Source: Paulinella micropora
Taxonomy: Eukaryota > Cercozoa > Imbricatea > Euglyphida > Paulinellidae
Reading direction: 5' to 3'
Length of the DNA stretch: 64,000 nt
NCBI GenBank assembly: GCA_019918135.1
Contig: WBZZ01002993.1
Location: forward strand, 40,001-104,000
Shown here: positions 16,972-29,000 of the stretch, piece after piece
Numbering within the stretch: position 1 is the stretch's first letter
Layout: every line of letters begins with the position of its first letter
Position numbers and translations under genes: made by a program
Notes under the pieces: generated by a model
Databases searched by the model: none
What the model saw: only the letters and a program-made list of their open reading frames with translations
Told to the model about the DNA's origin: nothing

Positions 16972-17569
16972 GCTGTCGGGCAGGGCCCTGTCAATTTTGA
17001 AGCGCAGCTGCGACAGCTTTTCGTCCAGGTACTGGTTACGTACTACGGGCAGACGTGCTACAAAGCCGCTGGGGCTGAAATTTACGTTCTGTTCGCTAGC
17101 ACCTTTTTGTCTTAGAGCTGTGAACTCTGCATGGCCCGTGTGCTTTTTTTTTGCTGCTGGTTCCCGAACAAGGCTTTTTCTAAATCAGGGCCCCATCTCT
17201 GGCAGGGACTAGCCGACCCAGGCGCCTGGGTCGGCGCCGGAGTTGCCTTGGTCTTCCGACACCCTGCATTTTTTTTTCTTAAGGTGAAGGAGGCACGGGA
17301 AAAAGGCTACGACCCCCCCCCCCACCGCGCCCTCCCTCCCTTTCTTTCTCTCTCTCTCTCTCTCTCTCTCTCCGCTCACCGGCTAGAGCCCCCCCCCCTC
17401 CCCCTCCTCTCCCCAGAAACTTTTCGTTCTGTGTGTTGCGCCCTGCGCGGCACCCCCCCCCCCCCCCTACCACTTCGTCACTTTTCGCTCCTCTTCCGCC
17501 CTGAAAGTGCGGGACAGAAAAGGGGGAGAGGGGGGGGAGGGCGACAAAGCGCATGGCTAGACTTTATAT
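16972..17569. other. Spacer with homopolymers and CT repeat
   Basis: The left part is still open in the kinase-like frame. From about 17,290 it holds C-runs, a (CT)n tract near 17,342-17,370 and G-runs. No separate gene supported. Confidence 0.4.
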
Positions 17570-17742
17570 TTGTTGCGGAGTGGAAGAGCAGCGATGGACA
17601 GTGGCGGAGTCGGAACGCGGACTTGCTCGGGTGCGGACAGAATGGGCCTCCCTGGGCTAACTGTTGAGCGGCAACGGCCGTATGTGCTTGGATCGTCGCG
17701 CCACGCCTTGTGCAACAGCCAAGAGCTGGTAGTCCTGGTGTT

Positions 17743-17823
17743 TTCTTCTTCTTCTTCTTCTTCTTCTTCTTCTTCTTCTTCTTCTTCTTCTTCTTCTTCT
17801 TCTTCTTCTTCTTCTTCTTCTTC
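17743..17823 (+). repeat. (TTC)n microsatellite encoding polyserine
   Basis: About 27 TTC/TCT units, followed by CTGCTG units, inside the large polyserine gene. Confidence 0.9.
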
Positions 17824-17854
<31 letters not shown>

Positions 17855-20800
17855 TCTGCTTGTGCGCGGCAGGCTGCCGTGGGACAGGAAGCGAGCGGCA
17901 GCGGCTGCTTTAGGCGCAGTGTGACGATAGCAGGTCCCGAGCTGGAGCCGGTGGAGTCAGCGCGTTGGTTACGAATAGCAGTAGAGGCCGGGGGGTGCGC
18001 AAGCAGCCAGCTAGTGCAGCAGCTGCCGGCGCTGGCAGGTAGTCTGCTCGGCCTAGGTAGCTTTTATTCTCCGCAAGAAAAGCGTTGGAGCAGCGGTCAC
18101 CACGAGCTGGCGTGTGCGCTCGTGGCGCTCTGCCACTCTGCCCCACTCTGCCCCCGGGGCCCCGACAAAGTGTCAGTGGCTCTGTTGTTGTGGGCCAGCA
18201 GCGAGAGTTGCCAGGACGAGGTTTGCAGCTGTGCGGCTCCCTTGCTGGACACTGCCCACTGGGAGAAGCTTGTTTGGCAACTGTTGGCAGACCTGTACCG
18301 TTCTGGCGCTGCAGCCGCGCACCCGCCCGTCGTCGTCGTCGGCGCAGCGGCAGAGGTCACTGACTACCGCGCCAAGCTGCTGGACACCGTACTGCACCGG
18401 CTGGCTCAGGTGCGGGATCGCTTTGTGCACCTGAATCGCGCCAAAGCTGCTTGGGTGCCTCTGTGGCTGCACTGGCACAGCAGGACCCCTCTGCCCTGCG
18501 CTGGTCCGCCCACCCCTCCCGTGCCGCCGCCCCCGCCGGGCCTGGCCCTGGCCTGGGAAATGTGCGCAGAGCTGTCGCGGCAGTCGTGTCTACCTTGGAC
18601 CGAAGAGGCAGAAGCTCGTCCGTCCCCGCTGGACGTTTGCCTGTCCTGGTTGTCGAGCCCTCCGGAAAAGGCCGACAACCAGGGGGGGGCGACGGAGGCC
18701 AGCGCCACAGCTGCTGCTGATGCTGCTGGTGCTGCTGCCTCCGGCCCCGCCCCGGGGGGGAGGGCCGGGTCCCCCTATCCCCCGCCTGTGCTTGGTGGGC
18801 GGACTCTGCGCGTGCCCGCACGCTGCTCAGTGCGGGCTCCCTGCCGGCGGGGCCGGCGCAGACGACCTGGTGCGCCCGTCGTTGGTTTAGTTCCGGCCTG
18901 GCAGAACACGCCGCCTGGTCGCAGCCCGTGCTGATTCCCAGGGCAGCAAGGCTGGCAGCCGCCCATGCCGGTGACGACGATGGCGACGACGACGACGGCT
19001 TTGGGCGGGACGAGCGCTGGTTCCGGGCCTACACCGACTGGTTCGCGCCCGGGGCTGCTAGCGCCCAGACGTCAGACATCGATAAGTGCTACCAACTTGC
19101 TTTAGCCGTCCTCCTCTGCACCGGCCGCTGCTGCCGGGTGCGGCCCGACGCTTTGCCTTGTGAGGCGGTTTGGGGCGCTGCTTGGGTGCAGGCGGGCTTG
19201 GTGCGACGTGGGGCCGGCGGTAGGGGTGTGTACCTGATCCCCTGCGCAGGTTCCAGTCCCAGCTGCAGTTCCGCGCAGGACGACGACCGCGCCCGGCCGC
19301 CCCCGGCCCCGGCACGCTTCTGGCTCCGCCTGGCCGGCGCGCTAGAGCACAGCCAGCACGGCCAGCACGGCCAGCACAGCCAGCCGGCCGGCCAGGCGCC
19401 CGGCGGGGGCGGGGGCGGGGGGGGCAGCCTCGCGGCGGACGCGGCGGACCTGTCTGGGCTGATTAAAGCGCTGAGTAAGGACGAGAGCATCAAGCTGCGC
19501 GCCTGGTTGTACGAAGCCTGCTCGCGGGGCCGGACGGCGGCGGCCGGAGGGCTTGTGCCCCTGGCGGGAGACTCTGGGGGGGGGTGCCATCTGCCTGACA
19601 CTCTTGTACCTGCGCGTCCGACTGGCGGGCGATCGGCCGCCAGCCCCCAAGCAGCGCCCCGCCGGGGGGGTGTGCTGCTGCTGGCGGCTGTCTAGGCACG
19701 GTGACGTGCTCAAGCTGTCCCTCCGGCCCGGCGCGTGTTGGGGAGCCATGTGCGCCTGCGCCCGGCAGCTGCTGCGGGCGCTGGGCACCGACGACCTGAC
19801 GACGGCGGCGGGGCCAGAAGCGGGGGCTGGACGTTTGCTGTGCGCCCAGGCGGAGCGCCTGTACCGACTGCAGGCGGAACGGCTTGACCATCCTCCGAGC
19901 GGCCTCAGTCTGGCGAGCTGTTTTCCGGGCTGGCCCCTGGCTCGCACTTGCCCGGAGCTCTCGCCGGGGGACTTGGGGGTGAGTTGGCTGCGCGCCTGGC
20001 AAGCGGAGCTAGAGGCTGCGCGCGGGCCTGTGGACAGCCGGTGCATAACTTGGCGGGTGGATGCCAGGGCGGGCCGGCGCGCGCTGTGGCACTGCCTGTG
20101 GCAACTGCAGGCCATTGACCTAGAGTCTTGCACGCTGGTGCTGGCGCCAGCCGAGTGGCGGGCCTGGCTAGCCCGGGTCCACCCATGCTTTACGCCCGCC
20201 GGGCTGCTAGCCACTCCCCGCCCCGGAGAGACCACGCGGTGGCACCGCGTGCTGGTAGTGCTGGACGTGCCTCGCAAGACCTTGTGGGCCTGGCAGGCCG
20301 GGCAGAGCACGCCCGTGCACTGCAGCCGGCGGCTTGGAGACGCCGAGGCTCAGCGGCTGCTTAAGCAGTCCTCGGCCCTAGTGTTGGCGGGGGCGCCGGG
20401 GGGGGTGGGTTCGCTGCCGGTGAGTACGCGGCAGCTGCTTTCCATGCTCAATTTTTCTCGTGTATTCGTAGCGCGGCGGGCGCGGCGCTCGCTGGCCTCA
20501 ATAGCCCAAGCTATGCCTGGCGCCTGGTCCGTGCCGCGCCACTTGGTCAGCTCCGCCCGGGCACCCCCAGCAGGGGGCGGGGGGCCTTGCCGCGACCTGC
20601 CCCGCCCCGCCGTCGGACAGCGCTGGGAACCCTTGCAAGTGGGCTATCGCTTGCTGGCAGGCGGCAGCCCGCCCCTGTTGCTGGCCAGATTCCACGAGCT
20701 GCAGGCTCTGCTGGGCGGCGGGGGGCCCCTGGAAGATGCGGAGCCGGGCCTGGAGCCGGCAGTTCGGGATGTGTGGCGCAACAGGTTCTGGCAGCGCCCT

Positions 20801-21268
20801 CGCGCTCCGCGCTCTTTCAAGCGTCTCAGCCCGGCAGAACGCGCAGCAGTCCGGAAGGGCTGGCTCATTGCGGAGCACAGCGGCTGGGCGGACCTGCGTG
20901 CACTGCTGCTGCAGCAACAGCCCGCCAAGCCCGCTAAGCTCCCTAGCCAAATCTGGAACCGCTTAGTTGTGGAAGATACCTGCCAATCCTCCCAGGCGCT
21001 AGCGGAGCTCTGGGACCTATGCCAACAGCCCCGAAACTTTGTCCGCTACCCGCTGGGCGTGCGATCTACCTTGCCTGGCATCTTGTTTGGCACACGGCTG
21101 CGTTGGACGCGGACGCCTTTGTTGTTCTCCGGTTGTATCCAGGAGCTCAGCCGGCTCGCCAACATCAGGGGAGAGCTCCGCATGGCCGCAAGGACCGCCG
21201 TCCTGCTAGTCAGGCGGCTAGATTCTCCTCTGGCGGATTGGCCGCCAGCGCCCCACCAACACCCGGCG

Positions 21269-21298
21269 TCCTCGTCGTCCTCGTCGTCCTCGTCGTCC

Positions 21299-21331
<33 letters not shown>
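21269..21331 (+). repeat. (TCGTCC)n repeat encoding polyserine
   Basis: Tandem TCGTCCTCG-type units near the C-terminal end of the same gene. Confidence 0.85.
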
Positions 21332-21334
<3 letters not shown>

Positions 21335-21783
21335 AAGTGCCGCTTGTTGGTCTGCGACATAGCCTGCAGCCCCTCCTCGCCACCACGGGTAAATTGGTGG
21401 CCACGCGAGCCCTTGGCAGGGGAGCTTGCGCGCTACCTCTTGTTACATCTAATCCTGGCGGCGCCTCTGCAGCCAGGCTGCCCAGAGCTAAGCGCGGCAT
21501 GGGCTGCTGCCCCCCCGGCCCTGCGACAGGGGGTACTGGAGACAGGGGCAGGTCAACACGAGCAGCTGCAGATCTGGCATCAGCGAGACCAGCTTCCATT
21601 CTCCTCCTCCTCTTCGTCCTCGCGACCAGCCAAAAGAAAGAGGTAAGCACGCAAAGCTTTCCCACTCCCCCCCACCCCCTCCCCCTTTTATCTCCTCTCG
21701 CCCCCACAATTTGTTTCTCTTCTCTTTTGTCCCCCTTCCCCCGTCTTGTCTCTCTCTAAATCAGACCACTAGAGCGGTGAGTG

Positions 21784-22470
21784 ATGCAGCAACAGCAGCA
21801 GCAACACGTACCCCGGGAGCAAGCGGAAGGCTTGCCGTGGCTACTTCTACGTGACTGGTGCATAGACCAGGGCGCGGGCGGGCAGCTGCTGCTCCAACTA
21901 GAGCAGAGCTCTAGCTGGGATGAAGATGCTAGGAGAGAAGAAGGAGGAGGGCACGGCGATCTGGTCTGGCTGGTGCTGTTTAATCTGTCAGTCCGCGAGA
22001 GCAGACAACACGAAGTGGCCTCGCTACTGGAATCTCTGCGCACGCCCTTCCCGCGAGCTGCAGGCTCTGCTCGAGCACGGAGCCCCGCCTCGGCGTCGTC
22101 GTCCGTTTCCGTACTAAGCCAGCACCTACGAGAGGCGGGCCAAGAATTCCTAGCCCAGCAAGGCGGCGGCCCCGCCGGTGCGGGCGCTGGGTACTATGAA
22201 CTACAGGCGGAAGCGCGTGCCACGTCGCGCGGCAACCCCTCCGTAATTGTAGGCGACGTGCGTTTTCGGCGCCGCTCTGTCCCTATGTCTAGCCGGTCCC
22301 TCCGGGAATGCTGCTGCTGGAAAAGGAATGGGCACTCGTGCTAATAACGCAGCCTATGCAACTGCCGGTGCGCGGCGCCGTCCAGGCTTTGCTGGCTGCT
22401 AGGGCCCACGACGAAGAAGGTGCCGGCCGTGCCGCCTATCCCGAGCTAGCTCTAGCCTGCGACTCTTGAT
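21784..22470 (+). pseudogene. Unrecognised protein with polyglutamine start
   Basis: ATG at 21784 opens with a short Gln run, then 'GLPWLLLRDWCIDQG', a Leu-rich region and 'GDLVWLVLFNLSVRESR'. The reading potential continues to about 22,470 ('VRGAVQALLAARAHDEEGA'); about one break. No family recognised. It lies 130 bases after the polyserine gene, same strand, followed by an A/T-rich ATTAAA-type signal near 22,490. Confidence 0.4.
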
Positions 22471-22560
22471 TTTTTCTTTCTTGTTTTTTTATTAAATCAA
22501 TTTTGTACTCTCATTTTTTTTGCGTACAAAGACATGGAGAGCGACCTCTTGCTAACCTCA

Positions 22561-23680
22561 CTATGAATCCAAGCGAATATATGAGGACGCACTAGCAGCG
22601 GGGCCGCGCCCCGCCGGTGGCTTGCCAGCCGTAGCTGATGCCCCGCCAGCTTCATCCTCGTCTGCTTCTGCAGCCTCGTCTTCGTCTTCGTCATCAGCAG
22701 CCTCGTCGGGTTCTTCATCCTCGTCTGACTCTTCATCCCCGTCTGCTTCTTCGTCGCTCTCGTTGGTCGCAGCGAGCTGGGAAATGTTGGTAAAATACTT
22801 TTCGAAATATTCATCGTCGAGAGTTGGCCTTTCCGTGGGCCCGTCAACACCAAGGTTGTCATATCTTTTCCAGTAGCACTTGTTCGCACGCGACCACTCG
22901 GCCATAAAATTATCAACCAGCTGCGAATACTTGCCGCCCATAAGCCTGTAGCGGTATTGCTGTTGTGCAGTAAGATGCAGCAGAAACCACAGCACAGTCC
23001 CCTCGTCCAATCTGGCTAACAGTTCTATGTATTCTTTGTGCGCCTTTTTAGGGAACAATACTCGCACTTGCTCAAACTCGGTGGCAAGTGCGCGCAGGAT
23101 CATCGCCATGATGCGCTTGTAATCGAATGCATGAGGTAGGCCCTTAGTTTCCATGTCATCGCGCAGATCGAGAAGTCTTGAGAATCGCTTTTCGTGGCTC
23201 CAGAAAGGCTCTCGACGTAATTTGTCCGCTAATATTTCCTCGGGGTCCCGTGCAAGTATTGCTTGGAGGCTTTCAAAGGTCCAATACTCAAAAGGCTGGT
23301 TGTACGGGGGTTCTATCACCAGCACACGACCAACCCCGCCGGGGCCATCCCCGGAGGTCTTCTTCGGGAGGGGCGGAATTTCAGATTCAGAACCGGAATC
23401 ATCATCATCGGAAAGTGCTAGAGCTGGCGGATCTTCTGCATCTTCGTCTTCGTCTTCTTCTTTATCTGCTGCTTCTTCTTTATCTGCTGCTTCTTCTTTA
23501 TCTGCTGCTTCTTCTTTATCTGCTGCTTCTTCTTCATCGGCTGCTTCTTCTTCATCGGCTGCTTCTTCTGCGCCAGCTTCTTTTCCTACATCTGCATCTT
23601 CTTCTTCTTCCTCGTGGTGACTACTAGCCAGCGAGTCTTCTTCCTCGTGGTGACTACTAGCCAGCGAGTCTTCTTCCTCG
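22561..23680 (-). CDS. Acidic protein of unknown function
   Basis: Open frame reading leftward. The upstream third (about 23,380-23,680) is extremely acidic, with an 'EEAADK' repeat and tandem 'EEEDSLASSHH'. It has no ATG I can place, so the true start is uncertain (first ATG at about 23,152; a GTG at 23,325). The middle is a well-folded-looking domain: 'NQPFEYWTFESLQAILARD', 'FDYKRIMAMILRALATEF', 'YRYRLMGGKYSQLVDNFM', 'CYWKRYDNLG'. The C-terminus is again Asp/Glu-rich. I do not recognise it. Acidic tails suggest a histone- or transcription-related protein, by analogy only. It is divergent from RPB1. Confidence 0.5.
23456..23566. repeat. 18-base tandem repeat encoding EEAADK
   Basis: About six units of CTTCTTTATCTGCTGCTT and variants within the acidic protein gene. 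Confidence 0.8.
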
Positions 23681-23699
23681 TGGTAACCGCGGCGGCGGC

Positions 23700-25466
23700 G
23701 GGCGAACTCACGGAGGCGGAGCTAACGGTTGCGCGGCAATCGATTTCGGTCGCGCTCCCGTTCCCGGACCACAGCGCGCGCGAGGCGATCGCGGCGGCAC
23801 GTTCGGCGGAGTTCTGGGCGGCCACGGAGCGCTGCGGCGCCGACGCTCTGGCCAACATGGAGCCCGGGGCCGCGGCCCTCGTGCTGGGGCCCCGCACCGG
23901 CGCCGAGCTGTCAGCCGCCGAGGTCGCCGGCGCCTGGGCGGCGCAGCCAGTCCTGGCGTCGTGGCGCGCGGCCACCGCGGCCGCGTTCGGCGCCTGGCGC
24001 ACGGCGCAGTCGCAGCGCGGCAAGCGCAGGGGGCACGGCCAAGAGCGCGCGCCACAGGCCTGCGTACTAGTCCGCGTCCGCCAGGTGCTGGAGTTTGGCG
24101 CCCGTGCGGCCGTCAACCCCCCGTGACGCTGCTGACAGTCGCATGTTTGCTGCAGCAAGAACGCATGCTGCACGAGACACTGGTGCAGCGGCTGGAACGG
24201 CTCGCGCACCTGGGCATGACGAGGCGCTCCCGGGGGCACTTCGTGCGCTGCGCGCCCCCGTGCGAGCGCCAGGCGCTGGCCGGCGCCCCAAACCTCGAAA
24301 GGCAGCGGCGGGAGTGCAGCGCGCGCCTGGACACACTCGCCGCGGCCCTGGCCCGCCTGCGCGCGGAGGCCGCGGCCCCGGTTGAGGGGCTGGCAAAGCA
24401 GCGCCTGCAGAAGGACCCGCGCGCCGAACGGCTGGAGCCGGAGCAGTGGCGGGCCTTTGTGGTGAAGGCGGTCTACTCTGCTACGGCGCAGCGCAAGCAC
24501 TTTTATCTGCAGTGTTCGCCGTGCCTGGGGGGCTGCGGCGGGGCCCAGCCCACCGTCAGTGAGCGCGGCGCCTCCTTCGCGTGCGACTTCAGGGAGGGCT
24601 CGGCCACGTTCGAGCCCAGCAACATGTACTGGCGGGTGCTGCTGGCCGCCGGAAGTTTGCCGCTGGCCAGGCTGGGGCTGCCCTCCGGGCTGCAGCACGC
24701 CTTCCGCCTGAGCGTGTTGTCTGCCTCCCGCGCCCTGCTACCGCTCGTGCGCGCAACCGTAGGCGGCAGGCAGGCGATGCTCAACTACGGGCGCGACCTG
24801 ACGCAACAGATCACACAGTTGATCGAGCTGCTGCGCTGTGCCTGGGAGGTGCGGCAGTCCTGGGAACAAACGGTTGCGTCTGGCGCGGTGCCGGGCGGGG
24901 CCTTGTTGTCCGCCGAGCTTGCGGTGGACCCGCTCGCCAAGGAATACAAGCAGACGCTCAGCTCCGCGTACTATTGCTGGCACTCGACCTTCAGCCGCGG
25001 CGGCAGCGACGGCGCGCTCGAGGACCAGCTGGGGCCGGTGTCCAGGAACCTGAGCGAGCTGCTGGGCAAGAAGGACGGCGAGTTCCGCAAGAACGGGCTC
25101 GGCAAGCGCATCGACCACTCGGCCCGCGGCGTGCTGATCTGCAACGCGCTCGTGCCCCTGGGCCACGTCGCGCTGGGGCTCGCCATGCTGCGCACGCTGC
25201 GGGAGAAAGTTGTGGTCGGCGCACACAACCTGGCGGCCGTCCGCGCGGCCGCGGACCAGGTGCAGCGCGCCCGGGCCGAGCTCGCGGTCCGCCGCCGGCT
25301 GCTAGAAGAAGCGCGGGCCGCGCGGTGCGAGTGCGAGGTGCTGCAGCTGGTCGAAAGCAGCGACGACCTGCAGTACAACGACGTGTACCCGAACCTCGGG
25401 CGCCTGTGGCGCGCAGCGACGGGCCAGACACTTTCTTTAGAGCAGCTGGCCGGGGACTACTACTAC

Positions 25467-25500
<34 letters not shown>

Positions 25501-26024
25501 TCAAGTTCTACCCTCTGGGCCCTGTCGCCAGTTCGATTCCCGTCGGTGCCACCAGTATTTTCATTGAACATACCGGTCTATTTCTGGACCAGTATTTTCA
25601 TTGAACATACCGGCCCGTCTGGAAGTGTTGGAAGTGCCCTTGCGGGGGTGTCATTAGAGCTTATCGTCAATTCTTCGTACTCCCCTCACGGGTGAGACGA
25701 TGGAGGCGCATGTGCAGAAATGCATCAGCCATTGACAGAGAAGCACTATTATTATTATTATTATTATTCCATCTGGGCCCTGTCGCCAGTTCGATTCCCG
25801 TCGGTGCCACCAGTATTTTCATTGAACATACCGGTCTATTTCTGGACCAGTATTTTCATTGAACATACCGGCCCGTCTGGAAGTGTTGGAACTGCCCTTG
25901 CGGGGGTGTCATTAGAGCTTATCGTCAATTCTTCGTACTCCCCTCACGGGTGAGACGATGGAGGCGCATGTGCAGAAATGCATCAGCCATTGACAGAGAA
26001 GCACTATTATTATTATTATTAAAA

Positions 26025-26079
<55 letters not shown>

Positions 26080-29000
26080 TACTATATCTGAGGCGTACTG
26101 ATGCAGCTAATGGCATAGCCTCACCGATGGCAGCAAGGTCGTCGTCAACCGCCAGCCCACGCTGTCGCCCCAGAGCGCGCGCGTGTTCACGGTCCTGGCG
26201 CCGCGCGCGCCGCTCTACCCCACGGCGGCGCCGCAGCACTACTGCGTCGCGCTCAACCCGATCGAAGAAATACCGTTCAACGGAGACAACGACGGCGACG
26301 TCGTCACCGTCATCGCGCTCCGAGGAGACCATGGGCTCCGCGCTGCTGGCCACGTCGCGCGCGGCGGGCGAGAACGTGGCCAAGTTGGCGCAGGACAACC
26401 TGGCCGTGCTGTTCCACGCGCTGGCTACGAACCAGACGTTCCGGCAGGAGCAGCTGCTGCACTTGTGCGCGCTGCTGGAACAGAACGTGCCGGCGCCGCG
26501 CGGCGCACACGTCGCTTTGCCGCCCCAGCCGCCGACACAGCCCGCCACCGGCGAGGAGGAGCCTGAGTGGTCCTGCTGGGACGTGGTCGCCACGTTCCTG
26601 CCGCAGGGCTTCGTGCCGCCCTGGGTCCAGTGCGACGGTTCAGAGGTTGAGTGGCGCTGCGCACAGCGCTGGAACAAGTCCTGGCTCGGCCAGGGCGCCA
26701 CCAGCCTGACCAAGCTGCTGCACGCCGACTACGGGCCCGAGTGGGCGGCGTTATTTCTTAACTGCGTCAGCGTCGTCGTGCTCTGGTCCAACCAACGCCA
26801 CAGCACCACCGTCAACCTGGCAGAGCTAGTGCACGACAACCCCTGGGGTGCTATTGCGGTGTCCGGCACGCCGGCCATTGCCGCACCAGCGGTTGTCGCA
26901 CAGCCGCCTGGTCATTTCTCGTGGCTGTCGCGGGAACGCCGGCTGCGGTCGCGGACGGCCGCGCAGTCGTCCGTAGAAGATACCTTCCGCCAGCAGTGCG
27001 CCGTGCGCACGGCGCAGCTGCAGCAGCTCGCGGCCCAGCACCAGCGCGAGCGCTACACTGCAACCGTGCGCGGGCTCCGGGTCAGCGTCGCGTCGGGCGC
27101 CAAGGGCTCGATCGACGACCTGCGGCAGCTCGAGCTGCAGACGGGCCTGCACCTTTACGAGCAGGCGCTCATCTCGCCCAGCCTGTGCGGGCGCCGCAGC
27201 GCGTACTCGCGCTATGGCGACCCGCTCGACAACGGCTTCGTCACCAATTCCTTCATGTCGGGCCTCACGATCCGCGACTACGGCTGGCACATGGTGTCCG
27301 CCCGCGAGGTCGTGGGGCGCAACGTGCGCACCGTGGCTACCACCGGCTATTTCCAGCACTCCCTGAGCTTTGCCCTGCAGGACGTCCTGTACGTCGTGCC
27401 GGGGCTGCTCGTCAGGGGCGGCCGCGACGTCGTGCACGTGCCCGGCCGGGTCGTGGACGGCGCCGCGCAACGGCCCGTGCAGTCGGCGCTCGCGGAGGTT
27501 TGGTTCCGCGAGCCATTGGTGTGCGCGCTGCACCCGTCGTTGCACGCCTGCCTCGCCCACCCGCGCCGGTTGTGCGCCAACTGCGCCGCGCTGTCCGCCA
27601 ACGTCTATCAGGCGCTCCTCGGTGACAACGGCGATTCCGAGGACGAGCGCGAGCGCCTGGTGCGGTCGGGGCTGCTGTTCGAGGAGCTGGCGTGGGCCGC
27701 ATCTGCTGGCCGCGAGTGGCTGCCGCGCACCGTCTTTGCGCTGCCCGTGCTGGCCAAGAGGCTGCGGCGCGCGCACGAGGGCGTCCAGTCGGTGGCGCCC
27801 GTGGCACCCGCGCGGGCGCTCGTTACGCGCCTGCTGCAATACTTGTGCCAGGTGCCCGGCGACGGCGCCTGGTGCGTGCACCAGGCCTACGTCGCCTCGG
27901 AGCTCACGGCCTGGCGTGTCGCGCACGTGTACCGCCTGTCCCTGCCGCTGCTCGAGATCCTGCTCAAGCAGGTGCTGTACTGCTTCCAGGTGCACCGCCT
28001 GCCGTTCGGCTACTCCATGGGAGGCGTCGCCGCGTCGTCCTACTGACATCTGGGCACGCAGCTCACGCTCAACACGCGCCACAAGCCGTCCAACACCATC
28101 CGCTCCACCGAGGGCCACCCCCTCATCCTGGCCCTCACGAGGCTGCAGTCCAAGGGCCAGGACTTCTTGCTGCGGGGCCGGCTGCGCAGCGCCGAGGACG
28201 TCGCCAAGTGGCGGGCCGTCGACCCGGCCAGGCGCGGCGGCGTCCGCGTGCTCGACCGCGGCAGTTCCAGCGCGGAGCTGCGCGCCCTGCTGCAGCGGGC
28301 GCCCGCCGCCAGCCTCTGCGCCGCGCTCTACTCCTTCGACGACTACCACCAGGCCCTGCTCGAGCTGGGGCTGCCCGACCTGCGGCTGCACGTGCAGGAC
28401 GCCGACCTAGACCTGCGGGGCCTAAGGCGCCGCCGCGCGCCACAGGCCAGGGTCGAGGCTGGTACCAACGTGAGCAAGGGCCGCAAGCGCTCGGCGGCAG
28501 CAACAGTAGCGACTGTGTCCAAGCGCGCGCGCGCTGCGGCAAAGTGGTCCAAAGTCTCGTGCCAGGGCGCGCTCGTCGCCTTCGACGACGCCGCCGCCAG
28601 GGCGCACGGCTTTGCGGACGGCGGGCTGCAGCTGGCCCGGCTGCTGCGTTCGCAACTGCCGTCCTTTGCCGTGTGGTCTGCCTGGGCGTCCAGGGAGCGG
28701 GGGTGGACGTGCGTGCTGCTGCGCGTGTGCAGCGGTACCGGCGCGCGGCAGAACCGGTGCGCCCTTGCCCGCGCAGGCCCGCTTCGACACCTACCAGTAC
28801 AACCACACGCAGCTCTACTGCGAGAGCCTGCTGCGCCAGGCGCTCGCCGCCATGCAGCCTGCCGTTGGCGTCGACGCCATCGACCTGTCACCCGCCGACG
28901 GGCTGCTGTCCGTGCAGATGCGCCCCGGGCGCACCACGCTGGCGCAAGTGCGGCGCTTGCTCGCCAGGCCCGAGTGGGTGCCCGAGTCACTCGAAATCAC

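Larger units (their letters stand above)
17570..21646 (+). pseudogene. Large polyserine protein with weak SNF2-helicase-like motifs
   Basis: A chain of open stretches that together look like one large rightward gene; about two breaks. The N-terminal part carries a long polyserine tract. Further on, 'CTLVLAPAEWRAWLARV' (about 20,130) resembles helicase motif Ia, 'RVLVVLDVPRKTLW' motif II and 'SALVLAGAPGGVG' plus 'QLLSMLNF' motif III of SNF2/VETF-type ATPases, in the right order. The C-terminus has a second polyserine tract and a basic 'RPAKRKR' tail. The motifs are weak, so SNF2 kinship is only a suggestion. If right, this would be a giant-virus transcription helicase beside RPB1. Otherwise function unknown. 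Confidence 0.35.

Noticed and set aside
18775-20310. Several long leftward frames rich in Arg, Pro, Ala and Ser
   Set aside because: Composition is typical of complement frames in GC-rich coding DNA, with no domain-like stretches.
25515-25560. tRNA-like 3' half (GTTCGATTCC ... GCCACCA)
   Set aside because: The T-stem does not pair and no D or anticodon arm can be placed. It fits a B-box of a SINE-like unit better than a tRNA gene.
26826-28391. 521-residue leftward open frame
   Set aside because: It lies antisense to conserved RPB1 landmarks and has the His/Gln/Arg bias of a GC-rich shadow frame.
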